From NCBI GenBank assembly GCA_012269555.1, contig JAAXKA010000026.1:1-64000 (forward strand): a DNA stretch of 64,000 bases, given 5' to 3'. Of this stretch, positions 1 through 7,805 are shown in pieces. The stretch is from Alphaproteobacteria bacterium (GTDB lineage: Bacteria; Pseudomonadota; Alphaproteobacteria; Puniceispirillales; Puniceispirillaceae). The translations under genes and the position numbers were made by a program. Under the pieces are notes generated by a model. The model was not told where the DNA came from, ran no database searches, and was given only the letters and a program-made list of their open reading frames with translations. Within the stretch, counting starts at the first letter, position 1. Every line of letters begins with the position of its first letter.

Positions 1-168
1 ATTACACTTGGTTTAGATTTTATTCGTACGTCTCCTGATCATGGCACTGCATATGATATAGCAGGTAAAAATATTGCTAATGCTGAAAGTTTAATAGCTG
101 CAATTAATACAGCAGAAACAATGAGTAACACTTCCCTGAAATTCGCTGATGCAACAAATAAATTATAA
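1..168 (+). CDS. pdxA: 4-hydroxythreonine-4-phosphate dehydrogenase, C-terminal fragment (cut by window edge)
   Basis: Only the last 55 codons are in the window, in frame from base 1 to a TAA stop at 166-168. The fragment carries the PdxA C-terminal signature [14 protein letters not shown] followed by a helix. In this family the histidine of that segment lies near the active site. PdxA oxidises 4-phosphohydroxy-L-threonine in pyridoxal 5'-phosphate synthesis in the cytoplasm. The stop overlaps the next gene's ATG by one base (TAATG), so pdxA and rsmA are translationally coupled, as in many proteobacteria where lptD, surA, pdxA and rsmA form one operon. The call is firm; the gene's 5' part lies outside the window. 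Confidence 0.9.
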   Translation: MTLGLDFIRTSPDHGTAYDIAGKNIANAESLIAAINTAETMSNTSLKFADATNKL

Positions 169-1001
169 TGATTGACCCTATAGATAATCTTCCAACTATC
201 CGTAAAACCTTATCTAAAGTTAATCTAAGGGCAAAAAAATCATTAGGCCAAAATTTTCTTTTAGATGAAGCTTTTACAGATAAAATTGCTGAATCAGCTG
301 CTCCATTTGAAGGAACCGTAATTGAAATTGGCCCTGGACCCGGAGGACTGACCCGGTCTATTTTATTAATGGGAGCGCATGAGCTGATAGCAATTGAAAA
401 AGACCGGCGTGCTATTGAATTCCTAGAGGAGCTGAATAAAGCTGCATCTCCAAGACTTCAAATAAAGCAAGCTGATGCTCTTACGGAACCAGTTTGGGAA
501 TTTGGTTCTCAACCAAGGCAGATCATTGCAAATTTACCTTATAATATTGCTACACCATTATTAATACTATGGTTAAAGCACTCTAATGCTTTTGATAAAT
601 TAACCCTTATGTTCCAGAAAGAGGTGGCTGAGCGTATAGTGGCTCAACCAGGAGAAAGCTGTTTTGGCAGGCTATCTGTTTTATGCGACTGGCTGACAAC
701 TGCAAAAATATTATTTGAAGTACCAGCAGATGCATTTTCACCAAAGCCAAAAGTTACTTCTGCAGTTGTTCAGCTTATGCCTAGGAAGAGCCTTTTATTC
801 GATTGCAGGCTAAATTACCTAGAAAAGGTTACCCAAATTGCTTTCAATCAACGTCGTAAAATGCTTCGTACGAGCTTCAAAAAATTTGGCGGCACTCAAA
901 TGCTCACTTCACTAAATATCGATCCAATGATAAGACCACAAGATTTATCGACTGAGAGTTTTTGTAAGTTAGCCAATCATTTAGGGCCACAATTGGGGTA
1001 G
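168..1001 (+). CDS. rsmA: 16S rRNA (adenine1518/1519-N6)-dimethyltransferase
   Basis: RsmA (KsgA) dimethylates two adjacent adenines in the 3' hairpin of 16S rRNA late in 30S assembly. The 277-residue protein has the N-terminal KKSLGQNFL segment (about residues 23-31), the SAM-binding glycine motif EIGPGPGG (53-60) and the catalytic NLPYNI motif (122-127). The C-terminal helical domain is intact, and the length matches the family. The start ATG overlaps the pdxA stop by one base. The gene runs convergently into gmk with an 18-base gap, and I see no strong hairpin terminator between them. Confidence 0.96.
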   Translation: MIDPIDNLPTIRKTLSKVNLRAKKSLGQNFLLDEAFTDKIAESAAPFEGTVIEIGPGPGGLTRSILLMGAHELIAIEKDRRAIEFLEELNKAASPRLQIKQADALTEPVWEFGSQPRQIIANLPYNIATPLLILWLKHSNAFDKLTLMFQKEVAERIVAQPGESCFGRLSVLCDWLTTAKILFEVPADAFSPKPKVTSAVVQLMPRKSLLFDCRLNYLEKVTQIAFNQRRKMLRTSFKKFGGTQMLTSLNIDPMIRPQDLSTESFCKLANHLGPQLG

Positions 1002-1019
1002 TGAATGAACTAAGTGTAA

Positions 1020-1655
1020 TTATAACTGAGCACGAAGGTATTTTACAAATTCAACAAGCCCAATTTGTCTTTCTCTTCGAGATCTTTCTGCACATAAAAT
1101 AGATTGTACCTGCTGCACTGATTTATCTAGGTCATGATTGATAATTACATAATCATATTCAGGGTAATGGCTCATTTCGCTAGCAGATTTTGACATTCGA
1201 TTTGCTACTACTTCGCTTGTATCCTGGGCTCGTTTGAACAGTCTCTTTTCGAGCTCCTTTATTGATGGTGGTAAGATGAACACAGAGACAAGATCCTGGC
1301 GCGCCCGTGCTTTTAGCTGCTGAGTTCCTTGCCAATCAATATCAAATAGCACGTCAACTCCAGATTTAAGAGTTCTTTCCACTAATTGAGCTGGTGTGCC
1401 ATAATAATTACCAAATACTTTAGCATATTCAAGAAATTGAGACTTATTAATTCTACTTTCAAATTCCTGTATTGATAAAAATTGATAATCTTTTCCTTCA
1501 ACTTCTCCGGGACGTCTTTTCCGAGTCGTAGCAGATACAGAAAGTACAAGACCTGTATCTTGCTGTAAAAGCTTTTTACATATGCTTGTTTTACCTGCTC
1601 CAGAGGGAGAGGATAATACAAGCATTAATCCACGTTTTGTAATTGGAGTTGTCAT
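1020..1655 (-). CDS. gmk: guanylate kinase
   Basis: Phosphorylates GMP to GDP with ATP, in the cytoplasm. The 211-residue protein has the P-loop SSPSGAGKTS at residues 15-24, followed by the GMP-binding TTRKRRPGE segment near 43-51 and the YGTP region near 85. The lid region rich in Arg and Lys is present around 138-142. The length is normal for bacterial Gmk. It is the last gene of a leftward run (fabD to gmk) and starts only 11 bases after the mltG stop, so it is probably co-transcribed with mltG. The neighbourhood fabF-mltG-gmk is common in alphaproteobacteria. Confidence 0.96.
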   Translation of the reverse strand: MTTPITKRGLMLVLSSPSGAGKTSICKKLLQQDTGLVLSVSATTRKRRPGEVEGKDYQFLSIQEFESRINKSQFLEYAKVFGNYYGTPAQLVERTLKSGVDVLFDIDWQGTQQLKARARQDLVSVFILPPSIKELEKRLFKRAQDTSEVVANRMSKSASEMSHYPEYDYVIINHDLDKSVQQVQSILCAERSRRERQIGLVEFVKYLRAQL

Positions 1656-1666
1656 TTAAAAATCCT

Positions 1667-2659
1667 TTATTTATTTTTTTCTGACAAAAATTTCCTGTAC
1701 TTTCTTACATTCTTGTTATGCTCGTCTAGAGTTTTAGCAAATCGATGCCCGCCCCTTCCATCTGCAACAAAATAAAGGTAATCGGTTTTTGCTGGGTTTA
1801 GTACCGATTGAATAGCAGCAAATCCAGGGTTTGAAATAGGCGTTTTAGGCAAACCTCGCATCATATAAGTGTTCCATTCGTGCTTTTGTTTTAAATGTTT
1901 TCTCAAAAGCCGCTTCGGAGCAACACCTATTTTTTCAAGCCCATAAATAACTGTAGGGTCAGATTGAAGCGGCATTTTTGATTTTAGTCTATTTATAAAC
2001 ACAGAGGCAACAAGCGGTCTTTCTTCAGGTCTTGTTGTTTCTTGTTCGACTATCGAAGCAAGAATTACAGCCTCTTTTGGTGTATATAGTGGAAGATTTT
2101 CTTTTCTAGTTGCCCATAAATCTGCCAATACTCCCTTAGATTTTTGTGATGCTCGATCTATAATATTGTGTCTTGACATACCATATGTATAAAAATAAGT
2201 ATCTGGAAACAAACTCCCCTCATCTGGAATGGTAATGATCTCATCTGTCATATTTGGAGCGTTATTTAAAACATCTATGATTTTTTTTGATGTTAATCCC
2301 TCTGGAAAAGTGACTTTTCGCTGCAGTGAAACACCTGAGTGAAGAATTTCCATTACCTGAAATAGAGTAGCATAAGCTGGGATCTCATACTCCCCTACCT
2401 TGGGAACAAAAGGCTTTCTAGCGGTATATTTTGCAATAAAAAAGTAAGCCCTATTTGATATAATATTTTTACGGTATAGCTCCCAGCTTATCGTATTATC
2501 CCCATCTCCAGGGTGCACTAATATAATTTCTGGATCTTTATTGCTGCCATTAGAGTTGACTGAAATTTCTACCAGCACATATCCCGCAGAACTTATACAA
2601 ATAAATAGAAATGTAAAAATAAAAGTAATACGTAAAAACAGCCGCATGGCCCGTTTCAT
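1667..2659 (-). CDS. mltG: endolytic murein transglycosylase
   Basis: MltG (YceG family) cuts nascent glycan strands of peptidoglycan and is thought to terminate their extension. The 330-residue protein begins with a short basic stretch and one transmembrane segment (about residues 7-30), leaving the rest in the periplasm. A LysM-like region precedes the catalytic domain. The motif ASIVEQET holds the expected catalytic glutamate at residue 205. The conserved SDPTVIYG and PISNPG segments follow. The gene lies 4 bases from the fabF stop and 11 bases before gmk, consistent with one operon. Length and domain order are typical. Confidence 0.95.
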   Translation of the reverse strand: MKRAMRLFLRITFIFTFLFICISSAGYVLVEISVNSNGSNKDPEIILVHPGDGDNTISWELYRKNIISNRAYFFIAKYTARKPFVPKVGEYEIPAYATLFQVMEILHSGVSLQRKVTFPEGLTSKKIIDVLNNAPNMTDEIITIPDEGSLFPDTYFYTYGMSRHNIIDRASQKSKGVLADLWATRKENLPLYTPKEAVILASIVEQETTRPEERPLVASVFINRLKSKMPLQSDPTVIYGLEKIGVAPKRLLRKHLKQKHEWNTYMMRGLPKTPISNPGFAAIQSVLNPAKTDYLYFVADGRGGHRFAKTLDEHNKNVRKYRKFLSEKNK

Positions 2660-2663
2660 CTAA

Positions 2664-3926
2664 CTACTCAACCTCACCTATGATTAAGGAAGCGTTAGTA
2701 CCACCAAATCCAAATGAATTAGACATCGCATTCTTAATTTTCTTATTGCGAGATTTAATTGGAACTAAATCTAAATTTTCTAAACCCTCCTCCTTTTCAT
2801 TAAGGTTTAATGTGGGTGGGAGCATATTATCTCTAACGGCAAGTGCGGAATAAATAGCTTCGATGGCTCCTGCTGCCCCTAGCAAATGTCCAGTGGCACT
2901 TTTTGTAGAGGACATAGATAAACTGTGAAGACAATCACCAAATAGGCGCATGACAGCCCCTGCTTCTATCATATCGCCAAGAGGTGTGGAAGTCCCATGT
3001 GCATTAATGTATCCAATGTCTGCTGGCTCCAATTTAGCACGCTTAAGAGCGTTCTTCATTGACCTAAACCCTCCATCTCCATCAGAGGCCGGCGCTGTTA
3101 TATGATGGGCGTCACCAGACATTCCATATCCTTTTATCTCACAATAAATTTTGGCTCCTCTTTTTAATGCATGTTCATATTCCTCAAGGACGACTACACC
3201 AGCCCCCTCCCCCATAATAAAACCATCTCTTCCAATATCCCAAGGACGAGAGGCTATTTCAGGTGAGTCATTATATTTGGTGCATAGCGCTCTTGCTGCT
3301 GCGAAGCCCGCCACACCAAGTCTGCAAACGGCTGCTTCTGCTCCACCAGCAATCATCACGTCAGCATCATCAACAGCAATTATCCTAGCGGCATCACCTA
3401 TGGCATGTGCTCCTGTAGAACAAGCAGTCACGACAGAATGGTTTGGCCCTTTGAAACCAAACTTAATAGAAACTTGACCTGAAATTAAATTTATCAAAGC
3501 AGAAGGAATGAAAAATGGACTAATTCTTCTTGGGCCTCGTTCATTCATAAGCTCAGTTGTTTCTACAATAGTTTGCAATCCTCCTATTCCAGAACCAATC
3601 ATTACGCCAGTCCTCTCTTGATGAAAAACTGTCTTCGGCTCCCAACTAGAATCATCTACAGCTTCAATAGCTGCGACAATTCCAAGTTGAATAAAACGAT
3701 CAATTTTACGTTGTTCTTTTGGATCGATAAAATCATCCAGATTAAGACCATTAATGTCATTTTTCTCTGGAATAAGGCCTGCAATCTGACAAGTTATATC
3801 AGAAACATCAAATGATTGAATTCTTGATATTCCGGATTTTCCCGCTAATAGATTTTTCCAATTAGCATCTACCCCTTGTCCCAAAGGAGTTACCATACCC
3901 ATACCAGTAACAACAACTCGACGCAT
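2664..3926 (-). CDS. fabF: beta-ketoacyl-ACP synthase II
   Basis: Condenses malonyl-ACP with acyl-ACP in the elongation cycle of type II fatty acid synthesis. The 420-residue protein has the full Cys-His-His triad: Cys169 in VVTACSTG, a histidine in INAHGTSTPLGD near residue 309 and a second in SATGHLLGAAGA near 346. The glycine-rich NSFGFGGTNAS segment closes the C-terminus. FabF is preferred over FabB because of the length and the acpP-fabF arrangement. It lies 73 bases downstream of acpP and 4 bases before mltG on the same strand. Confidence 0.96.
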   Translation of the reverse strand: MRRVVVTGMGMVTPLGQGVDANWKNLLAGKSGISRIQSFDVSDITCQIAGLIPEKNDINGLNLDDFIDPKEQRKIDRFIQLGIVAAIEAVDDSSWEPKTVFHQERTGVMIGSGIGGLQTIVETTELMNERGPRRISPFFIPSALINLISGQVSIKFGFKGPNHSVVTACSTGAHAIGDAARIIAVDDADVMIAGGAEAAVCRLGVAGFAAARALCTKYNDSPEIASRPWDIGRDGFIMGEGAGVVVLEEYEHALKRGAKIYCEIKGYGMSGDAHHITAPASDGDGGFRSMKNALKRAKLEPADIGYINAHGTSTPLGDMIEAGAVMRLFGDCLHSLSMSSTKSATGHLLGAAGAIEAIYSALAVRDNMLPPTLNLNEKEEGLENLDLVPIKSRNKKIKNAMSNSFGFGGTNASLIIGEVE

Positions 3927-3999
3927 TTTATTTGACCTCTTGAAGGATTAGCCCAGATTAAATAAATAATAGATATGGGCTAATTTTTCGTAGAGCTAT

Positions 4000-4233
4000 T
4001 TACGCAGCACTTTCTAGAAAATCTACCGCATCTTTAACAGTTTGGATTTTCTCAGCTGCATCATCAGGGATTTCAACCTCAAACTCTTCTTCAAATGCCA
4101 TAACTAATTCAACTGTATCCAGACTATCTGCTCCTAAATCATCAATGAAGGAGGCACTGTCAACAACTTTTGAATCCTCTACACCTAGATGCTCTACAAC
4201 AATTGCTTTTACACGACTTGAAATATCACTCAT
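4000..4233 (-). CDS. acpP: acyl carrier protein
   Basis: A small acidic 77-residue protein that carries growing acyl chains on a 4'-phosphopantetheine arm. The arm attaches to Ser37 in the invariant motif [10 protein letters not shown]. The charge pattern and the four-helix layout are those of bacterial ACP. It sits between fabG and fabF, the classic fab cluster order. The 115-base spacer on the fabG side and the 73-base spacer on the fabF side are the longest in this run, so acpP may have extra transcript ends or its own promoter, as happens for this highly expressed gene in other bacteria (inference). Confidence 0.97.
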   Translation of the reverse strand: MSDISSRVKAIVVEHLGVEDSKVVDSASFIDDLGADSLDTVELVMAFEEEFEVEIPDDAAEKIQTVKDAVDFLESAA

Positions 4234-4348
4234 TATAATCCCCTATTTAATGGCCCATTTAGGACACGATCGTTCACATTTTGGCGTGGGTTTAGCACAG
4301 TTTTCATTTTCAGGCTAGTGTCTGTTTTTTTACTCATCTACAATTTGT

Positions 4349-5089
4349 TTATATCATTGCCATCCCACCGTTTACATGCAATGTAGACCCAGTCAAATAA
4401 CTTGCCTCTGAAGTGGCTAAATATATGACTGCTGACGCCACTTCATTTGGAGTTCCTAATCTACCAACAGGCACTTGTCCTAGCAATTTTTCTCTTTGTT
4501 TTTCATCTAACATTTCTGTCATAGGTGTTTCTATAAAACCGGGAGCAACAACATTTACAGTAATTCCCCTACTCGCCACCTCTTGGGCGAGTGATTTGCA
4601 AAACCCAATCATACCAGCTTTAGATGCTGAATAATTAGTTTGTCCTGAATTACCAGTTACACCAACAATAGAGGAAATAGATATAATTCTGCCCCACTTC
4701 TGTTTAATCATAGAGCGAATGGCTGTTCTACACAAAATCATATTTGCTGTTAGATTTACATCCAATACTCTCTGCCACTCTTCAACTTTCATTCGTAATA
4801 ACAATCCATCTATTGCAAAACCAGCATTATTTATAAGAATATCTATTGGAGAATCGGATAATTTACTTGCGGACTCTACAAGTGAAGATACCGCTTCTAA
4901 ATCACTAAGGTCTGCTGTAATGTAGGAAGAATTTGACCCTAGCTGATTTGCAAGACTAATGAGTTTTTCTTCACGTGTTCCATGTAATACCACATAGGCT
5001 CCTTGCTGATGAAGCCGCGTCGCAATTGCTTTACCGATGCCACCACTTGCTCCAGTAACAAGAGCTGTCTTTCCAGTTAATTCAAACAT
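4349..5089 (-). CDS. fabG: 3-oxoacyl-ACP reductase
   Basis: An NADPH-dependent reductase of the fatty acid elongation cycle and a member of the SDR superfamily. The 246-residue protein has the cofactor motif TGASGGIG (about residues 13-20), NNAG near 88, the catalytic serine in ISISSIVG and the YSASK motif with catalytic Tyr and Lys. The PGFIETPMT loop and the C-terminal GGMAMI end are characteristic of FabG. The gene lies between fabD and acpP, which separates it from the other SDR genes in the window at 15.8 kb and 30.6 kb. Confidence 0.96.
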   Translation of the reverse strand: MFELTGKTALVTGASGGIGKAIATRLHQQGAYVVLHGTREEKLISLANQLGSNSSYITADLSDLEAVSSLVESASKLSDSPIDILINNAGFAIDGLLLRMKVEEWQRVLDVNLTANMILCRTAIRSMIKQKWGRIISISSIVGVTGNSGQTNYSASKAGMIGFCKSLAQEVASRGITVNVVAPGFIETPMTEMLDEKQREKLLGQVPVGRLGTPNEVASAVIYLATSEASYLTGSTLHVNGGMAMI

Positions 5090-5166
5090 AAAAGTATCCT
5101 TTATTCTTATTTCTAATATCTTTGTTGGAAAATGCCTTTATCACTGCAAAAAAAAGAAATAACAGC

Positions 5167-6114
5167 TTAAGAAAAATAATCTGTTATGTCTTTATATGAC
5201 TCTAGTGATATTGTTTTCACATCTGTAATTGTTCTTTTGACCAAACCAGACAAAACTTTTCCAGTTCCTATTTCTACAAATTGACTAACTCCATTTTTAG
5301 CCAAATTTAAAATTGTTTCTCGCCACCGCACTCTTGCAGTCACCTGGGCAACTAAATTTAATCTAAGTTTACTAATATCTTCTTCGACTAATGCCGTTAC
5401 ATTGCAGAAAATCTTCAATTGAGGAGGTTTAAACTCACTTTCATTTAAGTGGTCTAACATTATTTCTGCTGCAGGAGCCATTAAATCAGAGTGAAATGGA
5501 GCGCTAACTGGCAACATAAGACTTTTTTTTATGCCTTTCTGCTTTGCCATTTCACACAATATCTCAACTGCATTTTTGTGCCCACTTACAACGATTTGAC
5601 CAGGAGAATTATCGTTTGCAATTTGCACTATCTCATCAGACTGAGTTGTATTAAAGGAAGCTATTAGAGATTCCACTTGCTCTATTTCTGAGCCTAATAT
5701 TGCTGCCATAGCACCGACGCCAACAGGGGTAGCAGATTGCATAGCATCTCCCCTTATCCTCAACAATTTTGCAGCTTTTGTTATGTCAATTGACTTTGCG
5801 GCTGCCAGTGCAGAATACTCACCAAGGGAGTGACCTGCAGCAAATGAAGCAATTTTTCTAATATCACCAAACCTCTCCTCAATTGTTGCGACAACAGCCA
5901 ATGAACTTGCAAAAATCGCTGGTTGAGCATTTCTGGTAAGTTGAAGGACATCTTTAGGGCCGTCTCTCATGATGGAAAACAAATCTTCTGATAACGCCTC
6001 GTTTACTTGTTCAAAAACGAGTTTAGCGGATTTGCTTTCACTGGCGAGCGATGCACCCATTCCAATTATTTGTGAACCTTGACCGGGGAATAAAAATGCT
6101 ACGGGTGCTTCCAT
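5167..6114 (-). CDS. fabD: malonyl-CoA-ACP transacylase
   Basis: Transfers malonyl from CoA to ACP to supply fatty acid elongation. The family start LFPGQGSQ lies near the N-terminus. The nucleophile serine is in GHSLGEYSAL and the partner histidine in PVSAPFHSDLM. I place the start at 6114, giving 315 residues. An in-frame ATG at 6174 would add 20 residues with no family similarity and no ribosome site, whereas an AAAGAG-like site precedes 6114. FabD opens the leftward fab run and is divergent from rpsF across a 239-base regulatory spacer. Confidence 0.94.
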   Translation of the reverse strand: MEAPVAFLFPGQGSQIIGMGASLASESKSAKLVFEQVNEALSEDLFSIMRDGPKDVLQLTRNAQPAIFASSLAVVATIEERFGDIRKIASFAAGHSLGEYSALAAAKSIDITKAAKLLRIRGDAMQSATPVGVGAMAAILGSEIEQVESLIASFNTTQSDEIVQIANDNSPGQIVVSGHKNAVEILCEMAKQKGIKKSLMLPVSAPFHSDLMAPAAEIMLDHLNESEFKPPQLKIFCNVTALVEEDISKLRLNLVAQVTARVRWRETILNLAKNGVSQFVEIGTGKVLSGLVKRTITDVKTISLESYKDITDYFS

Positions 6115-6285
6115 ATTAATACTCTTTGAATTCTTTGAATTAATTTTTAAAAACTGGTTTACCCCATTTGCCAAATATGGTGAAGCGTATTTTAAAACTA
6201 TAGTCTTGCAAACTCAAATATTTTATTGCATATAGTGTTTTTATCGATTGATTTATGTGTAAAATCCGCAAAATCACACTCCCTT

Positions 6286-6350
6286 GCCAGTATCGATACT
6301 GGCTCGTTACATGAATAATTGATTATGTAACCATTAGCCATAAGGAGAGA
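6286..6350 (+). promoter_or_regulatory. candidate structured leader of the rpsF operon
   Basis: Two possible hairpins lie in the 5' leader of rpsF. Hairpin A is a perfect 18-base palindrome at 6286-6303 (GCCAGTAT and its complement). Hairpin B pairs GGCT (6301-6304) plus GTTACAT (6306-6312) with ATGTAAC (6325-6331) plus AGCC (6336-6339), leaving an asymmetric internal loop. The two share bases 6301-6303 and cannot form together. B ends just before the ribosome site AAGGAGAGA (6342-6350). Leader control of rpsF by S6:S18 is known in other bacteria; a match to that motif is not claimed here. Confidence 0.4.
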
Positions 6351-6353
6351 ATA

Positions 6354-6764
6354 ATGAGGCTATATGAATGCGTGATAATTGGGCGACAAGATGTATCGTC
6401 TGGGCATGTTGAAGAATTAGTCAACGAATTTTGTTCTATAATTGAAAAAGACGGAGGCTCTATTAAAAAAAGAGAGTATTGGGGTCTGCGTTCGCTTGCA
6501 TATAGAATAAAAAAGAACCGCAAGGGCCATTACATTCTTTTAAATTTCGAAACCAATCCAAAAACACTTAAAGAGTTTGAGCGTGTTATGGGACTAAACG
6601 AAGATATTCTCCGTTTTATGACAATAGTCATAGATGCAGTAGAAGAAAATCCCTCTGTTATGATGCAAACCAAGCCAGAACGTCCACGCTCTGAAAAAAC
6701 AGAGAGACAAGTGTCTCAAAACGATGATGAAATTAATAATCAATTGTCTGCTGAGGGAGTTTAA
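6354..6764 (+). CDS. rpsF: 30S ribosomal protein S6
   Basis: S6 binds 16S rRNA in the platform of the 30S subunit together with S18. The 136-residue protein opens with [13 protein letters not shown], and the core [18 protein letters not shown] matches the family. An acidic, low-complexity tail after about residue 105 makes it longer than the common ~100 residues, which is usual among alphaproteobacteria. A strong ribosome site, AAGGAGAGA, precedes the ATG. It is the first gene of rpsF-rpsR-rplI. Confidence 0.97.
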   Translation: MRLYECVIIGRQDVSSGHVEELVNEFCSIIEKDGGSIKKREYWGLRSLAYRIKKNRKGHYILLNFETNPKTLKEFERVMGLNEDILRFMTIVIDAVEENPSVMMQTKPERPRSEKTERQVSQNDDEINNQLSAEGV

Positions 6765-6766
6765 AA

Positions 6767-7021
6767 ATGACCCAATTAGAAATTACAAGAGAGGCAATCC
6801 GCCGCCCACAAAATAGACGTCGTAAGTCATGTCCTTTTTCAGGTCCTAATGCCCCCAAAATTGATTACAAGGATGTGAAATTACTAACTAGATTTGTTTC
6901 TGAAAGAGGAAAAATAGTTCCATCTCGGATTTCCGCCGTATCAGCAAAGAAACAGCGTGAATTATCTAATGCAATTAAGCGGGCACGTTTTTTAGCCTTA
7001 ATGCCATATGCTTCTATTTAA
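6767..7021 (+). CDS. rpsR: 30S ribosomal protein S18
   Basis: S18 pairs with S6 on the 30S platform. The 84-residue basic protein contains the family core: CPFSG, then [19 protein letters not shown], and the [21 protein letters not shown] segment in the C-terminal half. It begins two bases after the rpsF stop, so expression is coupled. rplI follows 15 bases later. The length is normal. Confidence 0.97.
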   Translation: MTQLEITREAIRRPQNRRRKSCPFSGPNAPKIDYKDVKLLTRFVSERGKIVPSRISAVSAKKQRELSNAIKRARFLALMPYASI

Positions 7022-7036
7022 AAAGGATAATGAATT

Positions 7037-7639
7037 ATGGAAATTGTACTTTTAGAGCGCGTTGAGAAACTTGGTAAGATTGGTGATGTTGTTAAGGTAA
7101 AACCTGGATACGCAAGAAATTTTTTGTTACCTCGCGGGAAGGCATTGCGAGCTAACAAACAAAATTTAGCAAAATTTGAAGCAGAGCGTAGCGCTATAGA
7201 AGCCCGAAATGCGGATGCAAAGAAAAGCGCAGAATTACTATCCGAATCTATAGGAGATCTTAACGTTGACATCGTCCGAGCAGCTTCTGAAATGGGTCAA
7301 TTATATGGTTCCGTGACATCGCGTGATATATCGGAGGCGATTTCAAAAGCGGGATATGAAGTTGAAAAAAGACTAGTGGTAATGGACGCCGCCATCAAAA
7401 CATTAGGATTGTTTACGATAAAATTGGCACTTCACCCCGAGGTTAGTAAGAAAATTGTGGTAAATGTTGCACGTTCACTTGAGGAAGCAAAAATGCAATT
7501 AGATTCTGGGAAGGCGGTGATTACAAACCTGAATGAAGAGAGCCAAGAGGAGACTTCGCAGCTAACTGCAAATATTGAAGTTGAAAATAATAATGACGAG
7601 CTTCGAGACGATAAAGACGACACTGAGAATGTTCAGTAG
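7037..7639 (+). CDS. rplI: 50S ribosomal protein L9
   Basis: L9 binds 23S rRNA near the base of the L1 stalk and helps maintain the reading frame. The N-terminal domain has the signature GDVVKVKPGYARNFLLPRG (about residues 16-34), followed by the long connecting helix and the C-terminal domain. At 200 residues it carries an acidic extension of about 45 residues (Glu, Asp and Asn rich) beyond the usual ~150, which is seen in several alphaproteobacteria. A Rho-independent terminator follows at 7707-7743, closing the ribosomal-protein operon. Confidence 0.97.
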   Translation: MEIVLLERVEKLGKIGDVVKVKPGYARNFLLPRGKALRANKQNLAKFEAERSAIEARNADAKKSAELLSESIGDLNVDIVRAASEMGQLYGSVTSRDISEAISKAGYEVEKRLVVMDAAIKTLGLFTIKLALHPEVSKKIVVNVARSLEEAKMQLDSGKAVITNLNEESQEETSQLTANIEVENNNDELRDDKDDTENVQ

Positions 7640-7706
7640 CTAAACAAACGAACAAGCATTCCTTAATAAAAAGCTTATCAATTTAAGTTATTGCCTTTTT
7701 TAATAT

Positions 7707-7743
7707 AAAAATACCAGCCGCTCTTTATGGTTGGTATTTTTTT
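7707..7743 (+). terminator. Rho-independent terminator after rplI
   Basis: ATACCAGCC (7711-7719) pairs with GGTTGGTAT (7729-7737) through nine base pairs including one G-U, around a nine-base loop. Six or more T residues follow directly. An A-run lies on the 5' side. It is placed 70-100 bases after the rplI stop and before the dnaB control region. Confidence 0.85.
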
Positions 7744-7746
7744 GAG

Positions 7747-7773
7747 TTATCCCTGTTATCCTCGTTTTCCACA
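7747..7773 (+). promoter_or_regulatory. three tandem DnaA-box-like 9-mers upstream of dnaB
   Basis: TTATCCCTG (7747), TTATCCTCG (7756) and TTTTCCACA (7765) lie head to tail with an exact 9-base period. Against the DnaA box TTATCCACA they match 6, 7 and 8 of 9 positions. They sit between the rplI terminator and the dnaB start. Whether DnaA binds here is inference; a chance AT-rich repeat is possible. Confidence 0.4.
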
Positions 7774-7805
7774 ACTAGAAAAGAAACTAGATTAGGTATA
7801 AGCTA

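Noticed and set aside
3151-3477. 108-residue open frame opposite fabF
   Set aside because: It is an antisense shadow with Ala/Pro/Ser-rich content; fabF is certain.
6115-6174. Upstream start of fabD
   Set aside because: The 20 extra residues are not FabD-like and have no ribosome site; the ATG at 6114 has one.
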